Positions 23,201-35,464 of a stretch of DNA of 64,000 nucleotides are shown here, piece by piece. Made by a program: the position numbers and the translations under genes. The stretch spans positions 248,001 through 312,000 of the forward strand of contig OZ237771.1 of the NCBI GenBank assembly GCA_965178125.1. Direction: 5' to 3'. The notes under the pieces were generated by a model. The model did not search any database and was not told where the DNA came from. It saw only the letters and a list, made by a program, of their open reading frames with translations. Position 1 is the first letter of the stretch; each line of letters begins with the position of its first letter. Source of the stretch: Bilabrum cf. latius (lineage: Eukaryota; Bigyra: Bicosoecida; Bigyra; Bicosoecida).

Positions 23201-25146
23201 CGCCACGGGCCATCCTCCACTCGAGGCTCCCACTCGCCCTGCCGTGCCGCTCAGCCTCCGTCAGCTAGCCAGCCGCACCACCATGCGATGCACCGGTCTT
23301 CTTGATGATCTCCAGAGCCGAAAACCAGTCGGCCGCGTGGCGTGCCGATCGGAGCAATGCCTCATCTTGCGCTCGCCTCCAGCGAATGTAGGAGCGTCTC
23401 GCTGGAGTCACTGGCGGCAACCTAGCCGTGCGGTCCTGAAACTCGGAATGTGCACGCAACAATTGGTCCAGCCACGCCTCGGGGACGCCGTACCTGTCGT
23501 GGTTCCTCCTTCGCTCCACCACTTCGCCCATCGCTCGGGTGTATCGCATTGTCACGTCCTGCACCTCATCTCTGCCGAACGCAATCACAAAGTTGAGTTT
23601 CTGCGAAGACAGGGAATGGAAAGCAAGCTCGATCAGACTATATATTATAAGCAGCGATCGACTTCTCAATACTTAAGCTAAGCATTGGTGAGTGCTTGGG
23701 GTCCTGGCAAGGCATTGAGTGCCGCTTGCTCAATCGCTGATCGCACCGATCTGGCACCCGGCATCGTGCAAGCTGGCTTACGACAACGTGCGAACGGTGC
23801 AGACCAACAAACAAACCAATCCGCCCTATATGTACGAGTAAAGCATTAGTCGCATGCACATAACATCTAGCTTACCTTGCCCCAGCCCTGCTCGTACATG
23901 AGCGGGCTATCTGACGCTGCCTCGGCTGGATCGCAGTGCACCCATCTACCCGGCTGCGGCCCAGCGCTATCTCCGGGCGCCTTCCCCACCACATCCAGCC
24001 ACACCTCGCACCACACGTGGTCGGTGAAATCGACGATGTGGCGGGTATCGAACCCCAGGGAGGAGAGGACCAGAGAGAAGCAGTTGGCGTACTCGCCGCA
24101 CCTGCGCATATAGGACGAGTAGCGCACCAGCAAGTGGAGCAGTGGCACAGCACGCTGCAAACGAAGTGGCCTCATACAGAATGCAGGCAGAACTTTGAGT
24201 ACATGGGTTCCATTCCGACTCACCTGCCGCGCCTTGTCTCGAGCAATTTTGCCGGATCGTTCAGGCGAGGAAATCGCGTGACTGCACCGCACGGTGGGCT
24301 GCCTCCTGGTGGTGACCCGGCCGGGCTCGGCTTCCTGCCCTGGCACTGGTACAGCTCCGTGATTCCGGCGCCGAAGGAACGTTCCTCGGGGTTCGGCGCG
24401 GTCGCGCCCATGCCCTTGGTGGGGGCCCCGCACTGGTCGCAAGGCGGCTGGTTGACCCACTTGAAGAAGTCGTGCTTGAACCAACGGAGAAGCTCGCGAA
24501 GCAGGCAGTAGCGGAACGTGGGGTGCGCGGCGCCGCCCGTGCATGGCTTCTCCGGGCGCCGCTTCGTTCCGTTGGTCAGCTACAAGTCGGGCAGGGGCCC
24601 GCACGCGTGTGACGAGTGCGCACCGTCGCCGGTTCGCATGGCGTCCAACATGGCTCCCATGGCTTTGGTCGCAAGGCTCAAAGCGGGTATCTTATCCCAG
24701 ACGGCCGCCCGCTTTGTGGGATCATCGTACTGTCGCACTGCACGCGCGGCTCCCTGGACCCTTCGAATCATCTGCTGTGCTCGCTCGCCGACGGCTGGCG
24801 GCTGGTTCTGCAGATGGACCGCGGCTGTGAACATCGCCTGCTACAGGGCTTGAGCCTGGGCCTGCATTCCGAATTGCGAGATTCCATCGAAATCAGGGAC
24901 GTCAATGCTGCCGGAATGCCGGCCCTCTGCCACCGTGGCTCGCCCCCTGAGGCTGTGCAACAGCCAAGCGTGCACGTGTTGAGGAGTGCCAGGTGGCTGC
25001 GCATCAGGGCCACTGTTGGTCTTGAGCGACATCAAGTACGCTACAAACTTTTCATCAGTATTGATGTGGCCATCCGGTCCGATTATAACCTGCTATTCCT
25101 GCCCCACCCCAAAACACGATTCAAGCTGCATTGCAAGAATATCCAT
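20298..25146 (-). CDS. Peptide:N-glycanase (PNGase) with a 1,100-residue C-terminal extension
   Basis: complement(join(20298..23600, 23876..24101, 24224..25146)), 1,483 aa, about ten TAG codons as Gln, TGA end. The transglutaminase-fold core shows the zinc Cys pair PPCDQC (about residue 234), ELYQC, RFPRLNDPAKLLETRRG, the catalytic Cys in RCGEYANCF (about 309), His in DHVWCEV (about 334) and Asp in WVHCDP (about 365), then MYEQGWGK/KLNFVIAFGRDEVQDVT, all characteristic of cytosolic PNGase (Png1/NGLY1). That enzyme removes N-glycans from misfolded glycoproteins in ER-associated degradation. Intron phases fit exactly (phase 2, then phase 0). After the core come about 1,100 residues with no recognised domain except a possible beta-rich region near 22200-23050, ending in an Ala/Ser-rich helical tail. 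Start: ATG 25144-25146, but the frame is open further upstream, so a 5' exon is possible. Confidence 0.8.
23601..23875 (-). other. Intron of PNGase gene
   Basis: Donor GTAAGC after GGGGCAAG and acceptor CCCTGTCTTCGCAG before AAACTC. 275 nt, phase 0. The join restores the conserved GWGK-K-LNFVIAF sequence of PNGases. Confidence 0.85.
24102..24223 (-). other. Intron of PNGase gene
   Basis: Donor GTGAGT after GGCGCGGCAG and acceptor ATATGCGCAG. 122 nt, phase 2. The join rebuilds the catalytic TRRGRCGEYANC motif. Confidence 0.85.
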
Positions 25147-25500
25147 GCCTCCATCAGGGTCCACCTCCAAGCATGCTCTGCGATTCAATAAATATAAATA
25201 TTAGCAAAACAGTATTATTAGGTGACCTCGAATAATGCCTGATCATGATTCTAATGTACACCGCGAATGATACGATAAATCCTCACACTACACCCTCATA
25301 CAGGACGTTAAATGGAACGTCAGACATGCTTAACAAGTCAACGACTAGATCGAGACTCCTCACAGATTATTTTAATTTGCCTGCAAGTATTACGACTGTG
25401 ATCGCGCACGTTATGAACACGTGATCGTTCTGTGAAGTTTGCTCGTCACACCGGGACCTTCTTGGCCAACCACTGGCACCGCTGTCGCCTCCCCCCAGGT
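25147..25500. promoter_or_regulatory. AT-rich intergenic stretch upstream of PNGase
   Basis: AT-rich sequence between the PNGase start and the TGA of the next minus-strand gene, so it must hold the PNGase promoter and the other gene's 3' UTR. One copy of the dispersed CTCGTCACACC motif lies at 25442-25452. No canonical TATA position can be assigned. Confidence 0.4.
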
Positions 25501-28500
25501 TCACTTTCCGCCACTCAACCACGGCGGCACATCCCTGACCTCCCCCGTGATCGCATTCCTGTAGACCACCTTGCCCTTCTTGCCCTTCTCCTCCCTCCAG
25601 TTCCTGGGGTCGAGCGAGGGGTCGGCCTTCCTCGACCTGCTCTGGGACCGCTGGTGCCTCGCAACCGCCGACCGAGAGGCGCCGCGGCGCCTGCCAGCTG
25701 CTCCCGCATCCGAGTCATCGCTATCATCGCCGTCGGAAGACGACCCGGAGTCGTCAGAGGAGTCATCATCGTCCTCTGATTCGGATGCGTCGCTATCCTC
25801 ACCCGACGATTCGGAGTCGCTGCCACTCGAGGAATCCGTGGACTCGGAATCTGATTCCGAGTCGGATCGACTAGGGGCCCGTGGCACGGTTGGCGCCACG
25901 GGTGCTGCCTTGGTCGCAAACGATGGCCTGGTGGAGCCCCTGTCAAACCGCTTGGTCGCTGCTTGGAGTGGCGTGAGCACCTTCGGTTCCGGTTTCTTGG
26001 GTTCCGGTTTAGGCTCTGGTTTAGGTTCCGGCTTGGGCTCTTCTCGCGGGGGCGCCTCGGGCTTGATTTTCGGAGCTACTGGCCGGGGCGGGGCCTGTGG
26101 CTTGGCAGGCTCCGGCTCCGGCTCGGGCTCGGGCTCGGGCTCCGGTTCATCTTGGTGTTTCTTGTCTTCATCTTGTTCTTTCTCCTGCTCGCTGTCAGAC
26201 CCGAACTCTGCAAATCCATCCCGCCGGAATGTCTCGTACAGGCGCCTTCGCTCGACCTGCACCCATCTCCTCCACCATCCCTGAATGCACATGGCAGCGA
26301 CGTGATAGGCAGGCCTCCGGATCATCAGAGCCTCCGCCCAGCGCGCCGCATCAAAGGCACGGTCCCTCAGCTTGGCCCTGTTGTACTCTTTCTCGTCGTC
26401 CAGATCGATCCCCGCCATGCGAAGCGCTTCGGCGTCTGCTTCTTTGGCTCGCCTGCCGTCATTCCCACCGGCTGCGGTTTCGCGGTATACGAGGTACGGC
26501 CTGAGGACTCGTTCAATGGGCGCGTGGGCGGCAGCTCGCCTGCGGATCCCGAGGACGTGCCGCAGCTCTGCGTTCATCTGCGGGCTGGAACGCAGCATGA
26601 CACTGGACGTGCGGTAGGGGGGGCACCGGGGGGGAAACACCTCGGCAAATATACCGTGATACCCTTTCCCCGCAGCGTCGTACGCTTCCTGTCGGGGTGC
26701 CAGCTTCATAGGCCCGGATAGGGGCCAGTAGAATTGGTCGGGTCGCCGCCAAGGTGCAGCCCGTTGCAGTGCATCCTCGTCACCGTGGTATGAGGACACG
26801 GCTGTGTCAGCTGCCTGGGCCTCGTCAGCCTCGCTCGCGCGCTGCTGGCTGTAGGGTCCATCGATTGTCGAGCTGGATCGCCTTCGGTCATCGATAGCAA
26901 CAGCGGGGCTGATACCTCCGCTTGTCGTGTCTGGCGCTGCACCTGCCAAACCCGTTGCACCACCCGTGGCACCACCCGTTGTACTTGACTCAGTTGCTGT
27001 CCCAGAGGTGCCGTCAGCACCTGCTGACGCCTTTCCTGAGCCTGACTCTCCTGACTCTTCACTCGTCACACCATCGCCCGTCACATCCTTCCCAGCCGCC
27101 CACAGGCCAAGGGAAGTGGATGGCTCGACAGCTCCGCTGCCGACCCGACCGATCTCCACGTCATCAATAACTTTCCCGGAAATATCTTGGACGCTTCCTG
27201 ACACCTGCGTCCCGCCGCTGAACATGGAGGCCCGCTGTCTGGCAACGAGCTGCTTCCTCCTGGTCATGTCCCGGAGTGGCCTCGGGATCGCACCCGACTG
27301 CCGTAGGGTCATGCCTCGCTCCACCCAGGCACACCCAGGACCCGTTAGGTCGCTTAACCATACCTAAAAGCAGTCTGTGTTGTGGTACACCACGTCTGTT
27401 ATGCTGGCGCACGGATAGATCGCTGCGATTCCCTTCCTCGGTCGCAATATAAACTCCTCTTCCTCCACGGTCCAGGTCAGCCGAGGTCGCCAGGATCCGG
27501 GCGCAACGGCTTTGGCCACCTTAGCCCGCATGGCCGCGTCTCGTTTCCGCCGCTCTGCCATCATGTCCGACCGGTTCATAACGACAGAACCGCGCAAGAA
27601 AACAGGCTCTGAGCTGTTCCCATCGTCTCCTAGTCCGCCGTTTGCAGCGAATACGGGCCGAAGCTGGGACTCACCGGATGACTTATGGTCCCCTGCATCT
27701 TCGTGCAGTGCATCTATGCCATCCACCCCGAGCCCAAACCCATTCCCAATGACACTGATTGAACCATTTCCAGCATCAGCACCAGCATCGGTACCAGCAC
27801 CAGCACCGGCACCGGCCGCAGCAGGCAACAGCGCCATCGTACCCCTCCGCTGCTTGCCCGGGCTCCTGGTCCTGGTCCAGCCCTCCCCTTTGGCCACCTC
27901 TGCCAGGCCACCGTCAACTACACCGGTGGTTCGGAAGGCCTTACCGTCCGGCACGATTGACCCCAGCTTCAGATCCGATGCTGCCCCCAGACCCAGACCG
28001 ACCGCGCCAGCCCTGCCCCACGCACTGAGGGCACCGACACCCGCGCCTATGCCGGCTCCTGTTCCGCTAGTCGCTGACCCTAACCCAGAGCCGAAAACGC
28101 TCCCAGACTCGTCGCTGCCGTGTGACGACAGGCTATGTCCGGTTGCAACAGACTCGCTTCTCGACCTGCCGGAAAGAAAAGCACCGATGGAGCTGCGACG
28201 GAACCGCTTCCTCCACCTCTCCAGCCGGTACACGTTCGGTGACGTTAGCGACGGTATGACGCCGGTGTCGGCTGCCGTGATGGGTGCCTACTGCTCACTC
28301 GTCACACCGGAAAGGTCTAGGCAAGGGACCGGCCCCGATACCGCCCCCCAAGTGCCCGCGCCGGAGCCGGAGGCCCCGCTGGCATTCTGGTTCCTAGCCC
28401 GCTCCCGCTCTGCTACCACGCGGGCGGCCTCCAAAGCACTCAGCGGCTTCGATGCCATTTCCTGTCCACCGGTGGATTCTTTAGAACCTCCCACGGCTCC

Positions 28501-31500
28501 GTCTGCGCCCTCCCTGTCACCAGGAGTCTCAGCGCCCAATGGATCCGGCAGCAGGGGTGAAGCATCGCCCGAGTCTCTTGCCCCTGCCCCTGCCCCTGCG
28601 CCTCGCCCACCCTAGTCGCTGAAGGAGACCCTGCTACCAGCACCACCATGCCGTGCATGTCCTTTGCTTGCCATGTCTGCACCTGCGCCTGCGCCTCCAC
28701 TGAACGAAATCCTGTTGGAAATCGAGGCAGCCGATAGCCGCTTCTGCCCGATCAGATCCATGGGGTTGGAAGGACCCGAAAGGGAGCTCCTCTTGCTATC
28801 GCTTTCACTCAACATCCTGGTTCGCTTGCGGCCCGAGCTTCCGATGAAAATGCCGGATTTTCGGAGCGTGGCTCGCCTTTGAGACTCGTTTCTGGCTGCC
28901 CGCAGCACGGCCGCGGTCTCATCCGCGTGCACGCCCAGAGACGGGGTGCGCGAGCTGTACACCGCACCCGGCGCGAATTTCGCTAGCAGTTTCTGGTCCT
29001 CTGCCTCGTCGCTGTCGCTGCCTCCTGCGCCCGTGGATCCTGTCCGGGGCGTCGATGTGCGGGGCGACGATGACAGCAGGCCGCGCGGGCTGGTGCCGGC
29101 GCTCGCGCCGCTGCTCAGGATCCCGCGGGAAGCAAACGCGCCGAGAGCACTCCCGGCCAGCCCGAGGCGCGCCGTGTCCCTATGCACCCCGATACCCAGC
29201 CTGTGTTTTGCCAGCCTCCTGCATGCCTTCTGCACCCGCTGTGCTATCACTTTCTGTTTCTGCACTTCGTACTGCCTGTACATGTCCATGTAGCAGTCCC
29301 TTGCCGCCAGCCACCCCGCATCCGAGTCTTCGAATTCGACAAGGAAGTACAGTCCCAGCAGAAAGAAGCGCGGTGCCCAGCCGCTCTCCACCCTGGATGG
29401 ATCCAGCCTCACCCGGCCGTCCCTTCTGCTCGCAGGACCCACGGCGCCGCCTTGCTTCTTCAGCTCCTCTTTTTCCTTACGGGCCTGTTGGATTGCGTCC
29501 GTCACGCTGCCACCAGCCGCAGCCGCCATTCGGAGCGCAGTGGATGCGCCGTCATCGTCCCTGTCATCGTCAATATGGTCCTCCAGCCCGATCACAACCC
29601 TTCTGACCCTCCCTGGCGCACCAGGGGCCACCTGATCAAGAGCCCTTGACACGTCAGAATGCGTGAATCGCTCGTTGTCACCTGCCTTGACCGTGGCCAC
29701 CACGCGCGAGTCTGCCGCCGCCATGTCGCTGGGGGCAATCGGGTCTGTTTGGATTTGGGCGCTGGGCAGGGCCGGAGGTTTCAGGGAATACACGGAGGAA
29801 CGTTCGTCCTTCCGGAGAGAAAATTCGCTGGCCATAGGCGGCGTGGTCACCGCCTTTCCTGCCTCGGGCCCAGCCCCTGACGATCCACCGGTGGATTGCC
29901 GCCCGTAGGCGTCCACGATCGCCCGATCCGCCTAGGTGGTTCTATGCAGCACCACCAGTGCAACCTTGTAGTACTCTTCCGCGAGGTTCCGCACCTCATG
30001 GCGCCGCGCATGCTCATAGGTTGCAACCGGCAACGTTCCGTCCGGCCGGCACCCTCCGCCTAGCCCCCTCATGCTGCCACCATAGCTGATACCTCCAGAC
30101 CCGAGCAGAGCAGGAGTACCCGGGCTGATCGTCCCGGCGACCTCGCCGGACCCGAATGCTGCCGACCCAGTTTCCGCACCTCCGACTGCAGATCCAGCAA
30201 CAGACCTCGTGCCGGCAACGCTCGACCACTCATCCTCTTCTTCCGAAGAACTGGACGATGAGCCTGATCGCCCTGCCCCCTTCTCTTTCACCTTTTTCCT
30301 TGTCACTGTCCTCTTGTGCAGGATACCTAGATGGAACGGGATACCCAACCTACCGATCGCGTCCCAGCAGCACTGGTACGCCGCTCGTCGTCTGCGCGCC
30401 GCCTGCACCGCCCGCCACCTCAGCACAAAGGAAAACACGATCTGTCTGGCGATGGGCTCCTGCGCTGCCCTTCGGATCTCCTGCACCCAACGGGCAGCCA
30501 CCCTCGGATCCGGAGCGATTAATGGAAGCACGCGTCCCGTGGTTGCAACGATCTCGAAGCAGCACGAGTGCTTCTCCATAGCCCGCTCGGACGACATCGC
30601 GGGCCCGAACCCAAACAGAGACCACCAGCCGGGGTTCTCGTCGTTTTCATCTTCTTCTTCGTTCTGGTACCGAGCCAGGGCGTGTTTGGCCAGGGCTGTG
30701 TTGGCGCCTGCCTTGGTCAAGGAGGCGCCTATGCCCACCCTGCTGTCAGATCGGGCCCGCGGCCCTGCTGAAGATGAAGATCCAGATCCACCACCAGCCC
30801 CGCCACCAGATGCACTCGTCACACCACCAAAGCGGACCCTGCTTCCACCGCCCTGCTACCGCTCCTCCTCTCCCACGGAATCTCTCCTGATCTGCTCCCG
30901 GATGGCGGTTGCTGCCCCTTGCGGAAACGTCTCGCTATCCACAGGCGCCGTCTCGAAGGCGGCCCGCAGCCGCCGCCGGGCCACCCTCTCACTGGTGAAG
31001 CCCACCCTGCGGATCGCAGTGAGTGGTATGCTGCTGATGCTTCCCTTGGCTGCCTCCATGGATCCCTCAAACCAGAAGATTCCCTTCTCGTGCGCACTCA
31101 GCACAAAGCCGACGTCGTGCCTCCAAGCGTATCCGGACTGGCTATCTGCTACGCTCAGCCTACCACGAAGCCTCACCCCACGCTGCAGATTTATGCCTGA
31201 AAATATTTTCAGGTCTCTTCGGAAATACTGTACAACGGCCGACATGCCTGCGCTCTCGGCTGCCTGCAGCGGCGTGAACTTGTCTTTAGAAGTGGACCAG
31301 AGGTCTATATCGGCCTGGTTGGCGAGCAACTTGACTACCTGCGGCATTATGAGTGATAAAAACGCTGCATACACCATTTGATCCCAGCTCTATGGCGATA
31401 ATGCTCGACATAGCAGTGCGCAGTCATAGGTAGCAGGCTTGCAGCTGCCAGCAAAACGAGCCAGCGCAATGAGCAGCCGATGGGCAACAAGGCGATACAA

Positions 31501-31970
31501 ATTGATGATGCATAGCAAATGAACCTACCTAGGCGAATGAATTCCCATAATCTGGTGCAGAATAACTAATCACGCAAAGCGAACGATGGCAGCTACAGAC
31601 CCGAGAACCTGCTATCAGAAGCACTCACCTCAAGATGTCCACCCACGCATGCCAAATGAAGTGGTGTGTCACCAAACTTATCTCTGGCATTTAAAGAGGG
31701 TCGGACTCCAGTCGCAGCTCCTTTGTCAAGCAGAGCTTTGGCGGCGTCTCTTGCTCCGCAAGCCGCAGCTACGTGCAATGGCGTTATTCCCGAGCTATCC
31801 TTACAATTAATATCTACGCCTTGTCGAGCCAGCTGTCGGATGTCCATTCCACTGTCGCGCAGGCAAGCCTCGCGGAGTCTTGAAAACAGTCTTTTGGTCG
31901 CTCGGCGAGCATCCTTTACTGATGCACCGCTCTTGGCAGAGCCTTTGCCAGCGAACTTCTTCACCGGCAT
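25501..31970 (-). CDS. Ankyrin-PH-IQ-WW multidomain protein
   Basis: complement(join(25501..31338, 31629..31970)), about 2,059 aa, TAG read as Gln at 30856, 29932, 28612, 28288 and 27364, TGA end. ATG 31968-31970 follows an in-frame TGA at 31998. Residues about 40-150 are ankyrin repeats (GITPLHVAAACGARDAAKAL, DKFGDTPLHLACVGGH, then KFTPLQAAESAG across the intron). Later come PH-like segments (CFEIVATTGRVLPLIAP then ARWVQEIRRA), IQ-like helices (VQKACRRLAKHR; CIQGWWRRWVQVERRR), a long Ser/Ala/Gly low-complexity middle, an acidic Ser/Asp tract with Pro/Glu/Lys repeats, and a C-terminal WW-like motif (NWREEKG..VVYRNAITGEV..PPW). The combination suggests a membrane- or cytoskeleton-associated scaffold. 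Further short introns in the low-complexity middle cannot be excluded. Confidence 0.75.
31339..31628 (-). other. Intron of the ankyrin gene
   Basis: Donor GTGAGTGC after CATCTTGAG and acceptor ATAATGCCGCAG before GTAGTCAAG. 290 nt, phase 0. Joins the second and third ankyrin repeats in frame. Confidence 0.85.
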
Positions 31971-32226
31971 CCGAATCAATGTAATTCTTTGAATGGATCA
32001 CAAGTCATTTTAGCCTAGCAGCCCATGCAGCTGCGCTATCTGGGACGATACACCAACCCTCCAAGGTCGCATGGGCGCCGCGCAACGGAACATTAAGATT
32101 TGGTCGCACGGTCGTGCGCACCTCATGCCTTGCAACCCATACTATTCCACAAAATGCGCTACCCGGTGCCGCACAACAACAAGTGCAAGCAGTCGCCCAA
32201 TCACCCCCTGGGTTGCTTGTAGCCCC

Positions 32227-34656
32227 TCAGATGCCTTTTGTCTTCATCTTCACCCCGCGGCTCTGCAAAGACCCAGCGCCTGGAACCCTTCTCCCCCCTT
32301 TCTTCAACCGATACATGAATCCAGGCAGCCGAAGCTCCTCACCGGGAGCAGCCGTCAGCAGGTTCAAAGCCTGGCGAGTGAACGGACACATGCGGCGCCT
32401 CGTCAGCGATCGGCGCCCTGTTGTCACAGACATGCCATCACTCGTCACATCAGAGCTACCATCTGCTGCCCCAATACTGCCCAGCCCTTCTTCGTTCCTA
32501 TTGGTACCCAGCTGAAGCCCAGCGATGCTCACCCCGCGCTGCAATGCAATGCCTGCGGGACCCTCGGGCTGCGCCTTTGTCTCTGCTGCTGCACCGTGCC
32601 GGGATTGGGACTTGCCTCCAGGTGCATGGGCCGAGACTAGTCCTGGCTTGTCCGCCCCGGCTACGCCGACCGTGCTCTGCTTGCTCTTTGGACTTGAGCC
32701 CTTCGGAGGCGATGACATCGCCCCCCCCTGCCCTGCCTTTCCGGTGAGCCTTCTCCACCGATGCATCCTCTGCTCCTCCTCCCTCTCCTTCTGGATTCGG
32801 TCCATCTTCTCCTGCTGCATGCGGCGGATTGTCCCCACCAAGGGGCCCTCGGGGATATCCCCCCCCACCAGATCCAGGTCGGGCTTCCTGACGCCCTCGT
32901 GCACCACTGCCTCCGCCGCGATCCTGTACGATTTCCCGCTCTGATGCTTCTCCCGAATCCACTCCTCAAACATTAAAGGGGACTCAACGGTCCGCAGTTG
33001 CCTGCGGATCTGCCGCGCCGACTGCCGCGGAATCCCGCCGTATCCATACAGTAGGTGCGAACCGCGCGACGGGTCCATAACCTCCTGCTGATGCTCCTGC
33101 TCCTGCCCCTCTGTTGCACCAGGCTGCCCCACATCTGGTTTCTCCCCATCACCAAGCACTATGATGCCCGGCAGGGAGATGGGAGAGGAGCTTCGGCGGG
33201 CCATGACGCTGCCGACCGATGGACGAAACGAGTCGGATGCTGACGAGGCAGACGAGGCGTGCGAGGTGGAGGAAAACACAGAGGTGGAGGAGGAGTACGA
33301 TGTACCGCGCCTCTTCCGCTTGCGGGGCGGCCGTGACAGTGCACTCCGGGGCTGTGGCAAAATCCCGATGGAGGTCGCGATGGCTGCGCTCTCGGGACTC
33401 TTCGGAGTTAGCCGCTTCACGACCTAGGCACCGCCGCCCATGCTGCGCACGGAATGCGCGCCGCTTGCGGTGGCGATGGGTGCCAGTCCGGCGGCAGCAG
33501 CGGCGGCGGCCCTCGATTCCGGATCCATGGTCCACTGCTCAGGGGGGACGTACCACCGGCCGTACTGCGGGTTCATTTTGGCTCCGGGTCGTGCTCCGGA
33601 TCTCCCAAGCGGTGACGAGTGTGGCGCGGCATCCTCTCCAAGTCGCGCGTTGGAGTATCTCATCGGCGGGAGCTTGTTGTCTCCAGCTACAGTCCCCCCA
33701 GGCACCCTCTGCAGCCGCTTCGAGTTCTGAAACATCTGGTCTACGCTTTGCGTGGGTCGCGAGCGCATCCCGAGCAGATGCCTGATGCTTGGGTCGTCCC
33801 TTTCCTCCAGGGCAAGCCTGAGCTGCTCCTCCGTGATGCTCTCCTCGCTCCCTGCGGAACTTACGGATGCGCGGCGCCCGTCGGGCGGCGGCTGCTTTTC
33901 AAGGTTCCGCTGCGAGGCTGACAACCCCTGCATCGCTGCGGCTGCGCTGAGGATACCCGCTGCCGCTGGGCCCCCTTGCTGGTTGTTCTTCAAGAGCAGC
34001 TGCTCCTGCGCTTGCTTCTCGCTCTCCCTCACCAGCACCTGCTTGGCCCACTCGGGGCGGTCTGCTGGGGACAAGTCAAAGGCTGCCCCGCTGCCGGGTG
34101 TGACGAGCCAGAGAACCTTCATCGAACGTTCGATGGCCTCTCGGGAGGTTGTGTCTGCGGGGAGGCCGCCTTCTTCGCCCTCATGCTCCACGCCGATGAA
34201 GCGAGGTATGCATGTTTTCGCGGCCTCTGTGCCTTTGTTCACGATGCTTGCAGCGGTCGGGCTGCGCGCACGTCTGCTTGCGCTTTCGCGTGGCGACCCG
34301 CCGGACAGTTCGGCTGGCCCAACCGCCACCGCCACTGCCACTGGTCCGTTAGCAGCTCCGTAGGCAGCTTCGGGAAGGGCGAATGGCTCCGCTTCCAGCT
34401 GGGACGCCAGCAACGCGACTGGACCGGATTGGATCGGCTCTGGTGAGCTACTCTGTCTTAGCGTAGCTTCCAGCTCTGTAATTTCTCTTGCAATCGCAAA
34501 GGATGTTGTGGCATCCTCTACAGACGGCTTGGTTTCGGTCTTGGTGTCGCCAACTGCTTTGACCAGCCCGACTGATGCACGTGACTTGAATACTCCAACT
34601 GGCTTATGATTCTCTTTCACGAATTTCCAGTTCGACTTGTCGAGAGGCCGCTTCAT
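32227..34656 (-). CDS. Basic hypothetical protein, possibly nuclear
   Basis: 809 aa from ATG 34654-34656 to TGA 32227-32229, with one TAG read as Gln at 33424 joining two long frames. It contains a bipartite-like basic cluster RPPRKRKRRG followed by a Ser-rich run, a charged coiled-coil-like helix (EKMDRIQKEREEEQRMHRWR), Ala-rich runs and a C-terminal segment LPGFMYRLKKGGRR. No known domain is recognised. The ankyrin gene lies only about 260 bp downstream on the same strand. Confidence 0.65.
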
Positions 34657-35464
34657 GTCCGAGCTTGCTAGGCGTCGCCGATCAGCTCCCGACTCGCAGG
34701 TAGCGCAATTCGTACGACACCTCAGCAGAGCAATAATAATGATAAAAAATTAGTCATTGACCATGTGCCAAAATACAATCCTGACGTAATTTAGTTATGA
34801 TGTTCCTGCTGTTGATGGCGCCAAACCAGGCATTATGAGTACATTGCGACCGCGGCAGCCCAGTGACGGCAAGACCAGCGACGTCAATCTTTGCAACATG
34901 ATCATTCCACCATTCACAGCCAGCTCGCGAGAAAACGCAGCACGTATCAATTTAAAGTTTGTCGAGAGCCATTCAAGTGATGCTGCTGTCAGTAAATACA
35001 GGTATAGCTACGGAACGCAGTCCTTGGGGCAAGCAGCACCGAACCATCACAGAAGGGAGCTAAGAATGGGTTGTATGGCTGCTAGAATATAGATCATGTA
35101 TTTCATAGGATCACCTGTTGGATCAAGCTCGCGCTCTCACTGCACAAACTGGCCCGATATCACAGCAACAGCCCTGCACACCGGCATCCAGTTTCAATTA
35201 TATTCTTGCATTTCATCTGCACGATGATATGGCACAATGCCAACAGAGTGTGATAGCATAAATGGTAACATACCCATCCAATATAAGCATACAAACGTGC
35301 AATATCGCACGGATTGAACTCGACGCGTCGTTTTGGCATCGGCACTGAAGTGTGACGAGTATTCACTCATCACATCGAGGTGCCAAGCAAGAACGGATTG
35401 AAACGATCTTCAGTGTTCGCTACAACAGCAAGAGCGTCGATACAATTATAGCGTTGGCCCAAAC
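34657..35464. promoter_or_regulatory. Divergent promoter region
   Basis: About 800 bp, AT-richer than its neighbours, between a minus gene starting at 34656 and a plus gene starting at 35465. It holds GTGTGACGAGT at 35350-35360 followed within a few bases by an imperfect reverse copy (ACTCATCACATC), about 105 bp upstream of the plus gene's ATG. Confidence 0.5.

Noticed and set aside
27512-28615. 367-codon plus-strand Pro/Ala-rich frame
   Set aside because: Antisense to the ankyrin gene, whose minus frame joins recognisable domains on both sides.
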